Part shown: piece after piece, positions 8,773-18,663 of the stretch
How positions within the stretch are numbered: the first letter of the stretch is position 1
Layout of the letters: every line of letters starts with the position of its first letter
Assembly: GCF_003989795.1 (NCBI RefSeq)
Contig: NZ_RZHG01000007.1
Coordinates: forward strand, 124,001-188,000
Length of the DNA stretch: 64,000 bases
DNA from: Vreelandella andesensis
Lineage (GTDB): Bacteria > Pseudomonadota > Gammaproteobacteria > Pseudomonadales > Halomonadaceae
Reading direction: 5' to 3'
Notes under the pieces: model-generated
Told to the model about the DNA's origin: nothing
Database searches by the model: none
The model's input: only the letters and a program-made list of their open reading frames with translations
Program-made: the position numbers and the translations under genes

Positions 8773-9462
8773 GTGCAAGCTATCGACATAATGACACCCA
8801 ACGTGGTGTGTGTAGACCCCGATGCAAACGTGCGTGACATAGCGCAGCTTCTGCTTGAACACCGTATCAGTGCCGTGCCGGTTGTCGATGATGAGCGCAG
8901 GGTGCTGGGTATTGTGAGCGAAGGCGATTTGATGCGTCGAGTGAAGGATGAAACAGATGACAACCGTTCTTGGTGGCTATCGCTCTTCAGTGGCGGCAAA
9001 GATGCGGGGGAATACATTAAATCCCATGGTCGTAAAGCGCATGAGGTAATGACACCGAATCCATTAACCGTCGAAGAAAATGCACCGCTGCATACCATTG
9101 CTCATTTGCTGGAAAAGCATCACATCAAGCGTGTGCCAGTGTTGCGAGATGGTAAACTCGTTGGCATTGTCAGCCGCGCAAACTTACTTCAAGGGATTGC
9201 TAATGCGGTTGTCGCACCCACTCGGTCGCCTGAGGATGATCGCTCTATCCGTGAAGCCATTATTGAAGAGATTGACAGTAACACCGGTGTCCGAACCGAA
9301 AGCTTCAGCGTGATTGTGGATGGCGGAAACGTAGAAATTTGGGGGCTAGTAGAGTCAGAAGAACAGAAGCAAGCGGTAACCGTCGCGGCTGAGAATACCC
9401 AGGGCGTCAAGAGTGTTGAAAACCACCTTGGCATGATGCCGCGTGGAACGGGTTACTACTAG
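8773..9462 (+). CDS. CBS-pair and BON domain protein
   Basis: A 229-residue protein with two CBS domains (about 5-60 and 88-142; AIDIMTPNVVCVDPD and KAHEVMTPNPLTVEE are the repeated openings) followed by a BON domain (about 155-225). CBS pairs bind adenine nucleotides and BON domains bind membranes or hydrophobic ligands, so a nucleotide-responsive envelope or stress protein is plausible. GTG at 8773 is preferred because AGGAGG ends six bases before it. An in-frame start at 8740 would place that ribosome site inside the gene. The stop codon lies inside the first unit of a tandem repeat. Confidence 0.88.
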   Translation: MQAIDIMTPNVVCVDPDANVRDIAQLLLEHRISAVPVVDDERRVLGIVSEGDLMRRVKDETDDNRSWWLSLFSGGKDAGEYIKSHGRKAHEVMTPNPLTVEENAPLHTIAHLLEKHHIKRVPVLRDGKLVGIVSRANLLQGIANAVVAPTRSPEDDRSIREAIIEEIDSNTGVRTESFSVIVDGGNVEIWGLVESEEQKQAVTVAAENTQGVKSVENHLGMMPRGTGYY

Positions 9463-9530
9463 TTAAGTACCAAAAGCTAGTTAAGTACCAAAAGCTAGTT
9501 AAGTATCAAAAGCTGGTTAAGTTTCATAAA
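9459..9530. repeat. four 18-bp tandem repeats at the CBS-BON stop codon
   Basis: Units at 9459-9476, 9477-9494 and 9495-9512 are ctagttaagtaccaaaag (the third with one change); a fourth, diverged unit ends at 9530. Because 18 is a multiple of three, each of the first three units repeats the in-frame TAG of the CBS-BON gene, giving serial stop codons. It lies directly before the bidirectional terminator. Confidence 0.85.
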
Positions 9531-9570
9531 CATAAAGAAACCGGGCAATTAATTGCCCGGTTTCTTTATG
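9531..9570. terminator. perfect 40-bp palindromic bidirectional terminator
   Basis: A perfect inverted repeat with 20-base arms (cataaagaaaccgggcaatt and its complement). It gives a GC-rich stem of CCGGGCAATT with A-rich and T-rich outer arms on both strands. It separates the convergent CBS-BON and cdd genes and should stop transcripts from both sides. Confidence 0.92.
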
Positions 9571-9589
9571 TTTTATAACAACGTTAAGA

Positions 9590-9997
9590 TTAACGCGGCT
9601 GTAGTTGCTCCGGGCCGAAGGCGTCGGGCAGTAACGTTTCAATGGTGTAGGTTTTTAGCACCTCGCCCTGATGTGAAAGTACCATGATCTGCGTATCTGG
9701 TGTGGCGAATTCACGGATGCGTTGGCGGCAGTCGCCGCACGGCGTACACAGGTGCTCGCCAGGGCCCATCACGTACACCTTGGCAAGCGTGCGCTGGCCA
9801 GCAGTAACCATCGCAGAAATCGCCGAGGCTTCCGCGCAGAGCCCTTTATAGTGCGCCACTTCCACGTTGCAGCCGGCAAACTGCTGACCATCCGGGCACT
9901 CCATTACCGCTGCCACTGGGTGGTTGGAGTAGGGCGCATAGGCATTGCCTAGGGTCGTTAACAGCGTGTCCACCAATGCCTGATTCGCTTGAGTCAT
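9590..9997 (-). CDS. cdd: cytidine deaminase (short, tetrameric type)
   Basis: 135 residues, the length of homotetrameric cytidine deaminases. The catalytic zinc site is visible: CAEASA (Cys about 54, proton-shuttle Glu about 56) and PCGDCRQ (Cys about 87 and 90). It converts cytidine and deoxycytidine to uridine and deoxyuridine. It is the last gene of the leftward deo operon, 39 bases after deoD, and ends at the 9531-9570 terminator. Confidence 0.96.
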   Translation of the reverse strand: MTQANQALVDTLLTTLGNAYAPYSNHPVAAVMECPDGQQFAGCNVEVAHYKGLCAEASAISAMVTAGQRTLAKVYVMGPGEHLCTPCGDCRQRIREFATPDTQIMVLSHQGEVLKTYTIETLLPDAFGPEQLQPR

Positions 9998-10036
9998 GGC
10001 GTTATATCCTCTTTTTTGGCGCTGCGTTAGTGGCGT

Positions 10037-10762
10037 TCAGGCCTTAGCGGCGTCATCGCGCAGTACAGTGTCCAGTGCAATTACCATCATATCGTTGAAG
10101 GTGGTCTGTCGGTCGGCGCTGGAGAGCGAGTCGCCTTTAAGAATATGGTCGGATACGGTGCAGATCGTCAGTGCGCGAGCGCCGAACTCGGCAGCAACAC
10201 CGTAAAGGCCAGCTGCTTCCATTTCCACGCCCACGATGCCGTAGCGCTTGAGCAGTTCGGCCATGTCGGTCTGCGGGTTATAGAACAGATCCGCTGAGAA
10301 GATGTTGCCGACTTTCACTGCTACGTTCTGCGCTTTAGCGGCATCAACAGCGTGGCTGGTGAGGTCAAAATCGGCAATGGCCGAGAAGTCATGGTCATTA
10401 AAGCGCATGCGGTTGACTTTGGAATCGGTGCAGGCGCCCATGCCAATGACCACGTCACGCACGTTAACATCGTCGCGCACTGCGCCGCAGGAACCTACAC
10501 GAATAATCGACTTAACACCGTAGTCGGTAATCAACTCTTTGGCATAAATAGACACCGATGGAATGCCCATGCCGTGTCCCATGACCGAAATTTCGCGGCC
10601 TTTATAAGTGCCGGTATAGCCGAACATGCTGCGCACATCGTTTACCTGGCGCACGTTCTCCAAGTAAGTATCGGCGATGTACTTGGCGCGCAGCGGGTCG
10701 CCGGGCATCAGTACGGTATCCGCGAAATCGCCCTGTTCGGCATTAATATGTGGTGTCGCCAT
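10037..10762 (-). CDS. deoD: purine nucleoside phosphorylase, DeoD type
   Basis: 241 residues, matching hexameric DeoD proteins. [12 protein letters not shown] (phosphate-binding Arg), [16 protein letters not shown] and the substrate-binding [10 protein letters not shown] are all present, as is the catalytic Asp in CTVSDHI. It splits purine (deoxy)ribonucleosides with phosphate to (deoxy)ribose-1-phosphate, which DeoB then isomerises. It follows deoB after 54 bases in the same direction. Confidence 0.97.
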   Translation of the reverse strand: MATPHINAEQGDFADTVLMPGDPLRAKYIADTYLENVRQVNDVRSMFGYTGTYKGREISVMGHGMGIPSVSIYAKELITDYGVKSIIRVGSCGAVRDDVNVRDVVIGMGACTDSKVNRMRFNDHDFSAIADFDLTSHAVDAAKAQNVAVKVGNIFSADLFYNPQTDMAELLKRYGIVGVEMEAAGLYGVAAEFGARALTICTVSDHILKGDSLSSADRQTTFNDMMVIALDTVLRDDAAKA

Positions 10763-10816
10763 TAAACGCTCCTGTTGATCGTTTTTTACTCAGATTAATT
10801 CGTTAAACGCCGCGGT

Positions 10817-12061
10817 TCAGGCAGCGTTGGGTAAAAAGCTCTTGCCGTCTTCCATCGCTTCAACCGCGAAGAACTCCGCCAACGTCTGGCCGATATCGGC
10901 AAAGGTATGGCGTTCGCCAAGCGGACCGGGAGCAAACCCTGCGCCATGCACCATCACCGGCACGTACTCGCGGGTATGTTCGGTGCCTTCCCAGCTGGGG
11001 TCGCAGCCGTGGTCGGCGGTGAGCAGCAGCAGGTCGTCATCGCTGAGTGCCGCAAGCAGTTCCGGCAAGCGGGCATCGAAATGCTCAAGCGCGGCTGCGT
11101 AACCCGGCACATCACGGCGGTGGCCGTAAACCGAATCAAAATCCACGAAGTTGGTCATGATCATGGTTGGGTGGTCGCTGGTTTCTTTAGCGGTGCGCGC
11201 TACTTCGGCAAGTGTGGCCGCCATTAGCGCGTCGTGACCGCTGGCCTTAACCTTATGGGTAATGCCGCAATGGGCGTAAATATCCGCGATCTTGCCAATT
11301 GAGACGACCTCACCGCCCACATCTGCCAGTTTCTGCAGCACAGTGGGGCTGGGTGGCTCAACGCTGTAGTCACGGCGGTTGCCGGTGCGGGCAAAGCTTT
11401 CGCGGTCATCGCCAGTAAAGGGGCGGGCAATCACGCGGCCAATGTTGTAGGGCTCGAGAAGCTCGCGCACGGTTTCGCACAGCGTGTAGAGGCGCTCTAG
11501 GCCAAAGTGCTCTTCATGGGCAGCAATCTGAAACACGGAATCTGCCGAGGTATAGACAATCGGCTTGCCGCTTTGGATGTGCGCTTCGCCTAAGCGGGCG
11601 ATGATCTCGGTGCCAGAGGCGTGGCAGTTACCAATCACGCCAGGCAGGTTGGCTTGTTGTACGATTTTTTCCAACAGCTCAGCGGGGAAACTGTTGGTTT
11701 TATCAAGAAAATAGCCCCAGTCGAAACGCACTGGCACGCCAGCAATTTCCCAGTGGCCGGAAGGCGTGTCCTTGCCGCTGGAAATTTCTTTAGCGTGGGC
11801 GTACGCGCCTTCCAATTGTGCCGGTAGGTTAACGCCTTCGGCCACTTGCCCTGTGGCATCGCGGTGCGCATGGAACAGGCCTAGCGCGGCCATGTTCGGT
11901 AGCGTCAACGGGCCTGAACGCTCTGTGGTGTCGGCGTCACCGCGGGCACAGGCGGCAGCGATGTGGCCGAGGGTGTCAGCCCCCTGGTCGCCGAACTTTT
12001 CAGCATCCGGGGCGCTGCCAATTCCGAAGGAATCAAGGACTAAGACAATCGCACGGCGCAT
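10817..12061 (-). CDS. deoB: phosphopentomutase
   Basis: 414 residues of the alkaline-phosphatase superfamily. The N-terminal metal-binding motif is [13 protein letters not shown], and the C-terminal motifs are [11 protein letters not shown] and HTREYVPV, as in DeoB. It interconverts (deoxy)ribose-1-phosphate and -5-phosphate, linking the phosphorylases to the DeoC aldolase. Its ATG overlaps the deoA stop by one base (TAATG), so the two are translationally coupled. Confidence 0.97.
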   Translation of the reverse strand: MRRAIVLVLDSFGIGSAPDAEKFGDQGADTLGHIAAACARGDADTTERSGPLTLPNMAALGLFHAHRDATGQVAEGVNLPAQLEGAYAHAKEISSGKDTPSGHWEIAGVPVRFDWGYFLDKTNSFPAELLEKIVQQANLPGVIGNCHASGTEIIARLGEAHIQSGKPIVYTSADSVFQIAAHEEHFGLERLYTLCETVRELLEPYNIGRVIARPFTGDDRESFARTGNRRDYSVEPPSPTVLQKLADVGGEVVSIGKIADIYAHCGITHKVKASGHDALMAATLAEVARTAKETSDHPTMIMTNFVDFDSVYGHRRDVPGYAAALEHFDARLPELLAALSDDDLLLLTADHGCDPSWEGTEHTREYVPVMVHGAGFAPGPLGERHTFADIGQTLAEFFAVEAMEDGKSFLPNAA

Positions 12062-13413
12062 TAGGCTTCTCCTCTAAAGGTGTCTTGAAGCAGTGTGTCC
12101 GCTACGGCAGCCTCTTCGCCAAGCGTCATGGCAGCGCGCAGCTGAGCAGTGGCGCGAGCGGCCGCTTCTTCGCTGCGGGCGTGAACGATAGCGAGTGGGC
12201 GCTGGTTATCAACGCGGTCGCCAATTTCGGCGATATCGCTAAAGCCGACGCTGTGGTCGACGCTGGCGTCGTTGCGCAGGCGGCCACCGCCCAGCTCGAC
12301 TACGCTCATGCCGACAGCACGGGTGTCGATGCGCTGTACGATGCCACCTTGCTCGGGGTGCACCGCCTGTATGACCGGCGCGGTCGCCAGGTAGCTATCT
12401 GGGCGTTCCATAAAGTCGGCGGGGCCGCCCAGCTCGCGTACCATGCGGGAAAAAACTTCGGCGGCGGCACCAGAAGTAAGTGCTTTTTCCAGCTTGGTCA
12501 GCGCTTCTTCGCGGCTTGTAACCAGCTTGCCTGCGATCAGCATTTCGACGGCGAGTTCACGGGTAACCTGCATTACACGGCTGTTGGCCCGTTCACCGCG
12601 CAGCAGGGCCAGGGTCTCGACGATTTCAACCGCGTTACCCGCGCACGGGGCCAGCGGCTGGCTCATGTCGGTGAGCAGGGCCGTGGTCGGAGTGCCGGCC
12701 TGAGTGGCCACGTTGGCGATGCTTTTGGCAAGCTCGCGGGATTTTTCCGGCGTAGGCATAAAGGCGCCGCTGCCGACTTTTACATCCATCACCAGGGCAT
12801 CTAAACCAGAAGCTAGCTTTTTGCCCAGGATAGAAGCAGTAATCAGCGGAATGGATTCCACCGTGGCGGTGACATCACGCACGCCGTAAATACGTTTATC
12901 AGCGGGTGCCAAGTTGCCGGTTTGGCCGATGATCGCCACCCCGGTTGATTTGACGATGTCGCTGAAGCGCTCGGGAGTGGGGTAGGGGTCGTAACCAGGA
13001 ATCGATTCCAGCTTGTCCAGCGTGCCGCCGGTGTGACCTAGGCCACGACCTGAAATCATCGGTACGAACGCGCCGCAAGCGGCCACCCAAGGGCCAAGTA
13101 CCAGTGACACTAAATCGCCGACGCCGCCGGTTGAGTGTTTATCGACAATTGGGCCGGGCAGATTCAATGAATCCCACTGCATGACATGACCGGAGTCGCG
13201 GGTTGCCGTCGTCAGTGCCACCACTTCTTCACGGCTCATGCCGTTTAAGAACACCGCCATCGTGAAGGCGCCGATTTGAGCATCGCTGATGCGGTCATCG
13301 GCAATGCCTTGCACGAAAGCGTTGATCTCTTCCGCCGGTAGTGGCTGGCTATCACGCTTCAGGCGAATTAGCTCCTGCGGCAACAGCGCATGATGAGATG
13401 CGGTCGACGACAT
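12061..13413 (-). CDS. deoA: thymidine phosphorylase
   Basis: About 450 residues. The pyrimidine nucleoside phosphorylase signature region KHSTGGVGD (phosphate loop) and [18 protein letters not shown] are intact. It cleaves thymidine to thymine and deoxyribose-1-phosphate. I place the start at the ATG at 13413 rather than further upstream. It is one base after the deoC stop and has GGAGG eight bases before it, and an extension would overlap deoC by 35 bases without adding conserved sequence. Confidence 0.96.
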   Translation of the reverse strand: MSSTASHHALLPQELIRLKRDSQPLPAEEINAFVQGIADDRISDAQIGAFTMAVFLNGMSREEVVALTTATRDSGHVMQWDSLNLPGPIVDKHSTGGVGDLVSLVLGPWVAACGAFVPMISGRGLGHTGGTLDKLESIPGYDPYPTPERFSDIVKSTGVAIIGQTGNLAPADKRIYGVRDVTATVESIPLITASILGKKLASGLDALVMDVKVGSGAFMPTPEKSRELAKSIANVATQAGTPTTALLTDMSQPLAPCAGNAVEIVETLALLRGERANSRVMQVTRELAVEMLIAGKLVTSREEALTKLEKALTSGAAAEVFSRMVRELGGPADFMERPDSYLATAPVIQAVHPEQGGIVQRIDTRAVGMSVVELGGGRLRNDASVDHSVGFSDIAEIGDRVDNQRPLAIVHARSEEAAARATAQLRAAMTLGEEAAVADTLLQDTFRGEA

Positions 13414-13414
13414 C

Positions 13415-14233
13415 TTAGTAGCCTCCACGAGTGGTGGAGAGCGGAACATCTTGTGAAGCGCCGCTCAGCGTTTTTAATAAATTACCCAGCAGGCTAGAGG
13501 CGCCAAACCGGAAGTGGGCAGGCGTAACCCACTGCGCGCCCATAATGGTCGTGGCAAGTGCCAAATACTCGGCGGCTTCTTCGGTGGTACGAACGCCGCC
13601 CGCGGCTTTAAATCCTACCTCTTCACCGCTGGCTTTAATCGCGTTGAGCATGATCTTGGCGGCTTCCAGGGTGGCATTCGTGTCGACTTTACCCGTCGAT
13701 GTTTTAATGAAGTCAGCGCCGCCTTCAATGGCCAGTTCACTGGCACGCTTAATAAGCGCGGGCTCTTTGAGTACGCCTGACTCAATAATGACTTTTAGTT
13801 TTGCTTGACCAGCGCAAGCGGCTTTGCACATTTCGACCAGCTCAAGACCCGTTGCTTCATCGCCTGCCATCAACGCGCGGTAGGGAAATACCACATCGAC
13901 TTCATCGGCACCGGAAGCGACGGCGTCACGGGTTTCACGGGCGGCGCCCATGATGTCGTCACCGCCGTCAGGAAAGTTGGTCACCGTGGCAATTTTAACG
14001 TTGTCGTTGAGCTTGTGAGCGGTGAGTGCGCGTTGCGCCGTGACTACAAACTGCGGGTAAACGCATACCGCTGCTGGGTTTCCAAAAGGTGTTTTAACTT
14101 GCTGGCACAGCGCTTCAATCGTGCTGTCGGTATCGCTATCGTTCAGACTCGTCAAATCCATGAGGGTGAGTGCTTGGCGGGCAGCCTGAATAAGTTGGGC
14201 TTGAGTAAGCTGGGTAGGGGCAGTCGCAGTCAT
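13415..14233 (-). CDS. deoC: deoxyribose-phosphate aldolase
   Basis: 272 residues, a class I TIM-barrel aldolase. The Schiff-base lysine lies in [12 protein letters not shown], and AAGGVRT gives the second conserved lysine region. It splits deoxyribose-5-phosphate into glyceraldehyde-3-phosphate and acetaldehyde, the last step of deoxynucleoside catabolism. It is the first deo gene after the transporter genes, separated from nupC by a terminator-like hairpin. Confidence 0.97.
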   Translation of the reverse strand: MTATAPTQLTQAQLIQAARQALTLMDLTSLNDSDTDSTIEALCQQVKTPFGNPAAVCVYPQFVVTAQRALTAHKLNDNVKIATVTNFPDGGDDIMGAARETRDAVASGADEVDVVFPYRALMAGDEATGLELVEMCKAACAGQAKLKVIIESGVLKEPALIKRASELAIEGGADFIKTSTGKVDTNATLEAAKIMLNAIKASGEEVGFKAAGGVRTTEEAAEYLALATTIMGAQWVTPAHFRFGASSLLGNLLKTLSGASQDVPLSTTRGGY

Positions 14234-14262
14234 GGAAATCTCGCAAATTAATAAAAGACAAA

Positions 14263-14293
14263 ACGGGCACTGCGTGAATACAGCAGCGCCCGT
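14263..14293 (-). terminator. hairpin with U-tract between nupC and deoC (possible attenuator)
   Basis: On the minus strand an 11-base stem with one mismatch (ACGGGCGCTGC pairing with GCAGTGCCCGT, loop of nine bases) is followed by TTTTGTCTTTT. This is a credible intrinsic terminator, but it sits inside the operon. It would let part of the tsx-nupC transcript stop before deoC, favouring the transporters over the enzymes. Confidence 0.75.
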
Positions 14294-14316
14294 TGCAGAG
14301 TGTCGTGCTTGCTGTG

Positions 14317-15600
14317 TTAAGCCGTGGCGCTACTCAACGCAATAAAGAAGCCAGCAATAGAGGCCGACATTAGGTTAGAGAGTGTACCGGCCAATACGGC
14401 CTTCACGCCAAAACGGGCGATCTCTTTGCGGCGAGTCGGGGCAATGCTGCCTAAACCGCCTAGCAAAATGGCAATCGACGACAGGTTAGCAAAGCCACAT
14501 AACGCAAAGGAAAGAATCGCCATGGTGTGTGGGGTCATCATTTGACCTGTAGCGGCCACGACCTGTTCCCCATCAATGTAGGGGGCCAAGTTGATAAAGG
14601 CCACAAACTCATTAACCACCAGCTTTTGACCGATAAACGAACCCGCCAGCGTGGCTTCTTCCCAAGGAACGCCCAGTAAGAAGGCGAGCGGAGCAAACAG
14701 CCAGCCGAGAATCAGTTCAAGGCTGAGTGATTCAAAGCCAAACCAGCCGCCAATGCCACCTAAAATGCCGTTAATTAGGGCGATAAGCGCAATAAACGCC
14801 AACAGCATGGCGCCCACATTGGCGGCAAGTTTCATGCCTGACGTTGCACCTGCTGCTGCCGCATCCAATACGTTGGCGGGCTTGTCTTCTTGCTCTTTAA
14901 GCTCTTCTTCCACTTTAGAAACGCTGTCGCTATCGGTTGCGTCCTGGGTTTCAGGCATGATCAGTTTGGCAAATAGTAGACCACCCGGCGCTGCCATGAA
15001 CGAAGCAGCGACCAAGTATTCCATGGGAATACCCAGCGCGGCGTAGCCCGCCAGTACTGAACCGGCCACTGATGCCAGGCCACCGCACATCACCGCAAAT
15101 AACTGAGAAGGGGTCATGCGGGCAATAAACGGACGTACCACCAGCGGCGCTTCGGTTTGGCCAACAAAGATGTTTGCTGTAGCGGACAGCGATTCGGTAC
15201 GCGAGGTGCCGAGGGCTTTTTGCAGCGCGCCGCCTAAAATCCGAATGACCCACTGCATGATGCCTATGTAATAAAGTACTGCAATGAGTGACGAGAAAAA
15301 GATAATCACAGGCAATACTTTAATGGCGAACACAAAGCCGACGTTGTCGACATCGGCTAAGCCACCAAATAGAAAGCCGATACCATCATTGGCGTAGACC
15401 AGTATCTGGCTAACGCCCGACGAGATAGCCTGCAGAACGGCTTGGCCAAATGGCACGTAAAGAACAAATGCACCGATACCCGCTTGAATAGCAAATGCGC
15501 CAAGCACGGTGCGCAGCCGAATCGATTTACGGTCATAAGAGAAGATGATGGCGATGGTTACCAGCGTAACCATACCTACCAGGCTCATGATGAGGGTCAT
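14317..15600 (-). CDS. nupC: NupC-family concentrative nucleoside transporter
   Basis: 427 residues with nine to ten membrane segments. It has CNT-family motifs such as [13 protein letters not shown] (nucleoside-binding) and the late [11 protein letters not shown] and [10 protein letters not shown] blocks. It imports nucleosides with H+ or Na+; the Na+ option is attractive in a halophile, but the coupling ion cannot be read from sequence. An acidic cytosolic loop (about 210-240, [12 protein letters not shown]) is longer than in E. coli. It lies between tsx (33-base gap) and deoC. Confidence 0.95.
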   Translation of the reverse strand: MTLIMSLVGMVTLVTIAIIFSYDRKSIRLRTVLGAFAIQAGIGAFVLYVPFGQAVLQAISSGVSQILVYANDGIGFLFGGLADVDNVGFVFAIKVLPVIIFFSSLIAVLYYIGIMQWVIRILGGALQKALGTSRTESLSATANIFVGQTEAPLVVRPFIARMTPSQLFAVMCGGLASVAGSVLAGYAALGIPMEYLVAASFMAAPGGLLFAKLIMPETQDATDSDSVSKVEEELKEQEDKPANVLDAAAAGATSGMKLAANVGAMLLAFIALIALINGILGGIGGWFGFESLSLELILGWLFAPLAFLLGVPWEEATLAGSFIGQKLVVNEFVAFINLAPYIDGEQVVAATGQMMTPHTMAILSFALCGFANLSSIAILLGGLGSIAPTRRKEIARFGVKAVLAGTLSNLMSASIAGFFIALSSATA

Positions 15601-15633
15601 TTCAGTACCTTCCGAGCGTGTAAAGTGGAGCGA

Positions 15634-16476
15634 TTACAGTAAGTTTAGCTTTACTGAATAAATCATCGCATTTTGGTAAGCGTTCGGGGTACCCAGCTTA
15701 TTCTCTGAGTAGCGATACTGCACGCCAGTGGTAATTAGATCAGAAGGGTGCCACCACAAGCTGAATGCACCATTGGTACCCACGCTGCCTGCTTTACCGT
15801 TCACGTAGTTTTGTTCCAGGTACTCGTCGTCACGGCCAAAGGTTTGTTCATGCCAGTTGGTGACACTGAAGTTCTGGTTGAGCGTTGAAAAGTCATACCC
15901 AGCGACCCAGCCCGCCATATAACCATTCATGCCGGTGTAGCCGTCACTCTGTACGCGCGCTGCGCCAATAAAGGGTTTGAACCATAGGCCATTGTCGAAC
16001 GTTGTGCGGTAGCCAAGTCCGAGAATTTGATCTTGCTCTCGGGCGTTGTAGCCATAATCGCGGAAGTCGTAAAGGTGTGCGTAGATTGACAGTGGGCCGT
16101 CACCTAAATAAATGTGTGAAGTGATTTTACCCGCAGTACGGAAGTTATCTGTGCCACCACTGGCGTTATCAAACTGATCATTGGTGGGGTTCTCGAAATC
16201 GAAGAAACCATAGAACTCACCCCAGCGATAGCCGACGCCACCTTCGATTTCGACAAACGTAAAATCGCTTTTCGCGGCGTTGCTAGCCGTACGTGCTTCA
16301 GTGCCGTTTGACCAATCCAGGTAATTGACCGATACGTTGGCGAATGACCATAGACGGTCAAGTGGCTGGGGCTGAGTATCGTTTGCCAATACCGGAGTTG
16401 CTAGTGCAGAGCTTGCCAGAAAAACGCCAGCGCCAAGCGCGACGAAGGAAGAACGAGAACAAGTATGAACGGACAT
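15634..16476 (-). CDS. tsx: Tsx-like nucleoside-specific outer membrane channel
   Basis: About 280 residues. The signal peptide ends near ALATPVLAND (about residue 33), followed by a beta-rich, aromatic-rich body with the Tsx-family N-terminal WSFANVSVNYLDW and a C-terminal strand ending in VKLNLL, as expected for an outer-membrane barrel. It lets nucleosides diffuse across the outer membrane for NupC. The ATG at 16476 is chosen because an upstream in-frame start would put 31 non-signal residues before the leader and would reach back through the operator. First gene of the deo operon. Confidence 0.92.
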   Translation of the reverse strand: MSVHTCSRSSFVALGAGVFLASSALATPVLANDTQPQPLDRLWSFANVSVNYLDWSNGTEARTASNAAKSDFTFVEIEGGVGYRWGEFYGFFDFENPTNDQFDNASGGTDNFRTAGKITSHIYLGDGPLSIYAHLYDFRDYGYNAREQDQILGLGYRTTFDNGLWFKPFIGAARVQSDGYTGMNGYMAGWVAGYDFSTLNQNFSVTNWHEQTFGRDDEYLEQNYVNGKAGSVGTNGAFSLWWHPSDLITTGVQYRYSENKLGTPNAYQNAMIYSVKLNLL

Positions 16477-16521
16477 GAAAGCCTCAACAGGGTTGTGATG
16501 GGTCGTGTGGGCTGGCGTTAA

Positions 16522-16537
16522 TGTTAAAATTATAACA
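16522..16537 (-). promoter_or_regulatory. DeoR-type operator overlapping the tsx/deo operon -10 box
   Basis: The 16-mer TGTTAAAATTATAACA matches the E. coli DeoR operator palindrome TGTTAGAATTCTAACA at 14 of 16 positions. Read on the minus strand it contains a perfect TATAAT (16529-16534) about 50 bases before the tsx ATG, so repressor binding would block the -10 element. A second, weaker inverted repeat, TAACA-N5-TGTTA (16533-16547), overlaps it. The divergent deoR gene begins 160 bases away. Confidence 0.85.
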
Positions 16538-16696
16538 TTCAGTGTTATTTTTTTAACGCTGATTTGCAAGTATCACAACATCAACGCTACCAAGGTGTAA
16601 TAAAGCTCTCAAATAGTCGAATTACGGTGTTTGGTAGTGGAAATAATGTGAGGGCTGGCTCAGCATAGGTTTCAACATAAACTAAGGAGAGTTGCT

Positions 16697-17464
16697 ATGA
16701 ACGACCGAAGCGCTCAGCGCCTGGCAATGTTGCAAGAAGCGCTTACCAGTGGGGGAACATTGCATGTGCGCGATGCTGCTGAGCTGTGCGGCGTTTCTGA
16801 AATGACGATCCGCCGGGATGTTACGACGCAGCCTTCGGCAATTAGCTTGCTGGGCGGTCGGTTAGTCATGGCAAATTACCCTGGCGTCACGCCGGTGTAC
16901 GATTTGACTGAACAGCAGGCGAGCCACTACCAGATAAAGCACCGTCTCTGTCAGCGGGTTGTCAGTTTTATTGAAGAAGGCGATACGCTGTTTATTGACT
17001 GCGGGTCGACACTGATTCCGTTGCTTAGCCAGCTTAGCCATTTCCGCGAGCTCACCGTGGTAACGTATGCCCTTAACGTGGCTAACGCAGTGGCCACGCT
17101 GTCTAATGTGCGGTTAGTGCTGCTAGGTGGGTTGTTTTACGCTTCATCCCAGTCGTTTGGCAGTGATGGTATGCGAGCGGCTATTGAGCGTTTAGGCATT
17201 AATAAAGCACTGATTTCAGCGGCGGGGGTGGATTGTGAGCGAGGCGTTAGTTGTTTTCATTTTCACGAAGTAGCACCAAAACAGGCCGCCATTGCGACTG
17301 CCATGCAGCGCCTGTTGATTGTCGATGCTAGTAAATTTGGGTTAGTGCGCCCCGCCTATTTTGCCGCGCTATCCGATTTCGACATCGTCGTGACCGATGA
17401 CGAGCACGCTCCTGAGTTATTAGATTGTCTACCGAAGGCATCGCTAAGCGTGACGGTTGCCTGA
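16697..17464 (+). CDS. deoR: DeoR-family repressor of the deo operon
   Basis: 255 residues with an N-terminal winged helix-turn-helix (RLAMLQEALTSGGTLHVRDA, then VSEMTIRRD) and a C-terminal sugar-phosphate-sensing domain (about 75-235). FIDCGSTLIPLL is the phosphate-binding motif. Length matches E. coli DeoR (252). The ligand is probably deoxyribose-5-phosphate, judging by the adjacent deo genes and the matching operator. RBS AAGGAGAG precedes the ATG. It diverges from the operon it probably controls. Confidence 0.92.
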   Translation: MNDRSAQRLAMLQEALTSGGTLHVRDAAELCGVSEMTIRRDVTTQPSAISLLGGRLVMANYPGVTPVYDLTEQQASHYQIKHRLCQRVVSFIEEGDTLFIDCGSTLIPLLSQLSHFRELTVVTYALNVANAVATLSNVRLVLLGGLFYASSQSFGSDGMRAAIERLGINKALISAAGVDCERGVSCFHFHEVAPKQAAIATAMQRLLIVDASKFGLVRPAYFAALSDFDIVVTDDEHAPELLDCLPKASLSVTVA

Positions 17465-17652
17465 CATCGTTTACGTACAGGTGAGATGGGCACTGTTAAT
17501 TTTCCCCTGAGAAGCGTTAAATCGTAAGTAGACAGACTTCTGCTATCTTTATTGCTAACTGAGATCACGTATAAGAACAACAAACCAGGCAAAGGCTTAG
17601 TTTTCTTTGTCTACATACTGGCGATATCCGTCCTGTTGGTAGGGGGGTCTTT

Positions 17653-18576
17653 ATGGATCAAGCAGCATCTGCGTCTCAACATGGTGATCAGCTAACGGTG
17701 GTGCCTAGCCGTTGGCGTGATCTACTCGCGCTGACAAAACCCGGCATTATTGGCGGCAATTTGATTGCTACTTTAGGGGGGTACTTTTTAGCTGCCCACG
17801 GTACATTCGATTGGGTTACGTTTAGTGCGGTCATGTTGGGTATTGCACTGGTCATTGCGTCCGGCTGCGCCTGTAATAACGTTATTGACCGTGATATTGA
17901 TGCGCTGATGGCGCGCACGCGACATCGACCTTTAGCCAAGGGACGTATCTCTGTTACTCAGGCGTTAGGCATTTCTGCGCTGCTTGGGGTTGCCGGCGTT
18001 GTGTGTTTGGCGCTGGGCACCAACGGTTTGACCGTGGCGTTAGCGGTGATTGGTTGGGGTGTCTACGTTGGGGTGTACAGCCTTTATATGAAGCGCCACT
18101 CTGAATACGGCACGTTGGTAGGTAGCCTTTCAGGAGCGATGCCGCCGGTTGTCGGTTACTGCGCGGTGACGGGGCAGTTTGATAGCGGTGCTTTCATGCT
18201 GTTGGTTATCTTCTGCCTGTGGCAGATGCCGCATTCGTATGCCATTGCGATTTTCCGCTATGCGGATTATCGCCGGGCATCAATTCCTGTGCTACCAGTG
18301 GTGCATGGTATCAAACGGGCAAAACATCACATCCTGGGCTACATCGTTGCATTTATTCCCGCGTCGCTTGCCTTGGTGTTAGCGAGCAAAGCGGGCACTG
18401 GCTATTTGTGCGTCACATTAGCAATGGGCGGCTACTGGCTGTACCTAGCCCTGAGTGGTTTTCGATTGGGTGATGACGTGCGCTGGGCCAAAAAGGTGTT
18501 CGGCGTCTCGATTCTGACGATTACCGCAATGAGCTTAGTGATGGTGCTGGAAGCGATGGTGCCTATGTGGGTGTGA
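17653..18576 (+). CDS. cyoE: protoheme IX farnesyltransferase (heme O synthase)
   Basis: 307 residues with about nine membrane helices of the UbiA prenyltransferase family. The first Asp-rich motif is NNVIDRDIDALM followed by RTRHRPLAKG, the heme-O-synthase signature; the second is YADYRRASIPVLP. It attaches farnesyl to heme b for heme-copper oxidases. It stands alone here, with no cyoABCD or cox genes adjacent, so it was separated from its usual operon. A GG-rich ribosome site precedes the ATG and a clear terminator follows. Confidence 0.95.
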   Translation: MDQAASASQHGDQLTVVPSRWRDLLALTKPGIIGGNLIATLGGYFLAAHGTFDWVTFSAVMLGIALVIASGCACNNVIDRDIDALMARTRHRPLAKGRISVTQALGISALLGVAGVVCLALGTNGLTVALAVIGWGVYVGVYSLYMKRHSEYGTLVGSLSGAMPPVVGYCAVTGQFDSGAFMLLVIFCLWQMPHSYAIAIFRYADYRRASIPVLPVVHGIKRAKHHILGYIVAFIPASLALVLASKAGTGYLCVTLAMGGYWLYLALSGFRLGDDVRWAKKVFGVSILTITAMSLVMVLEAMVPMWV

Positions 18577-18594
18577 TGGTTCACTGTTAAACCC

Positions 18595-18634
18595 AAAACG
18601 CCTCGAACGGTTCATCACTGTTCGGGGCGTTTTT
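18595..18634. terminator. intrinsic terminator after cyoE (bidirectional)
   Basis: AAAACGCCtCGAAC pairs with GTTCGgGGCGTTTT around an eight- to ten-base loop, with T-runs on either strand. It serves the convergent cyoE and pta genes. Confidence 0.88.
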
Positions 18635-18663
18635 ATCAGCGCGTATAGGAAGTTGCTGGCGGG

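Noticed and set aside
9459-9530. CRISPR array
   Set aside because: The repeats are directly tandem with no spacers, only 18 bases long, and no cas genes are present. No CRISPR was seen elsewhere in the window.
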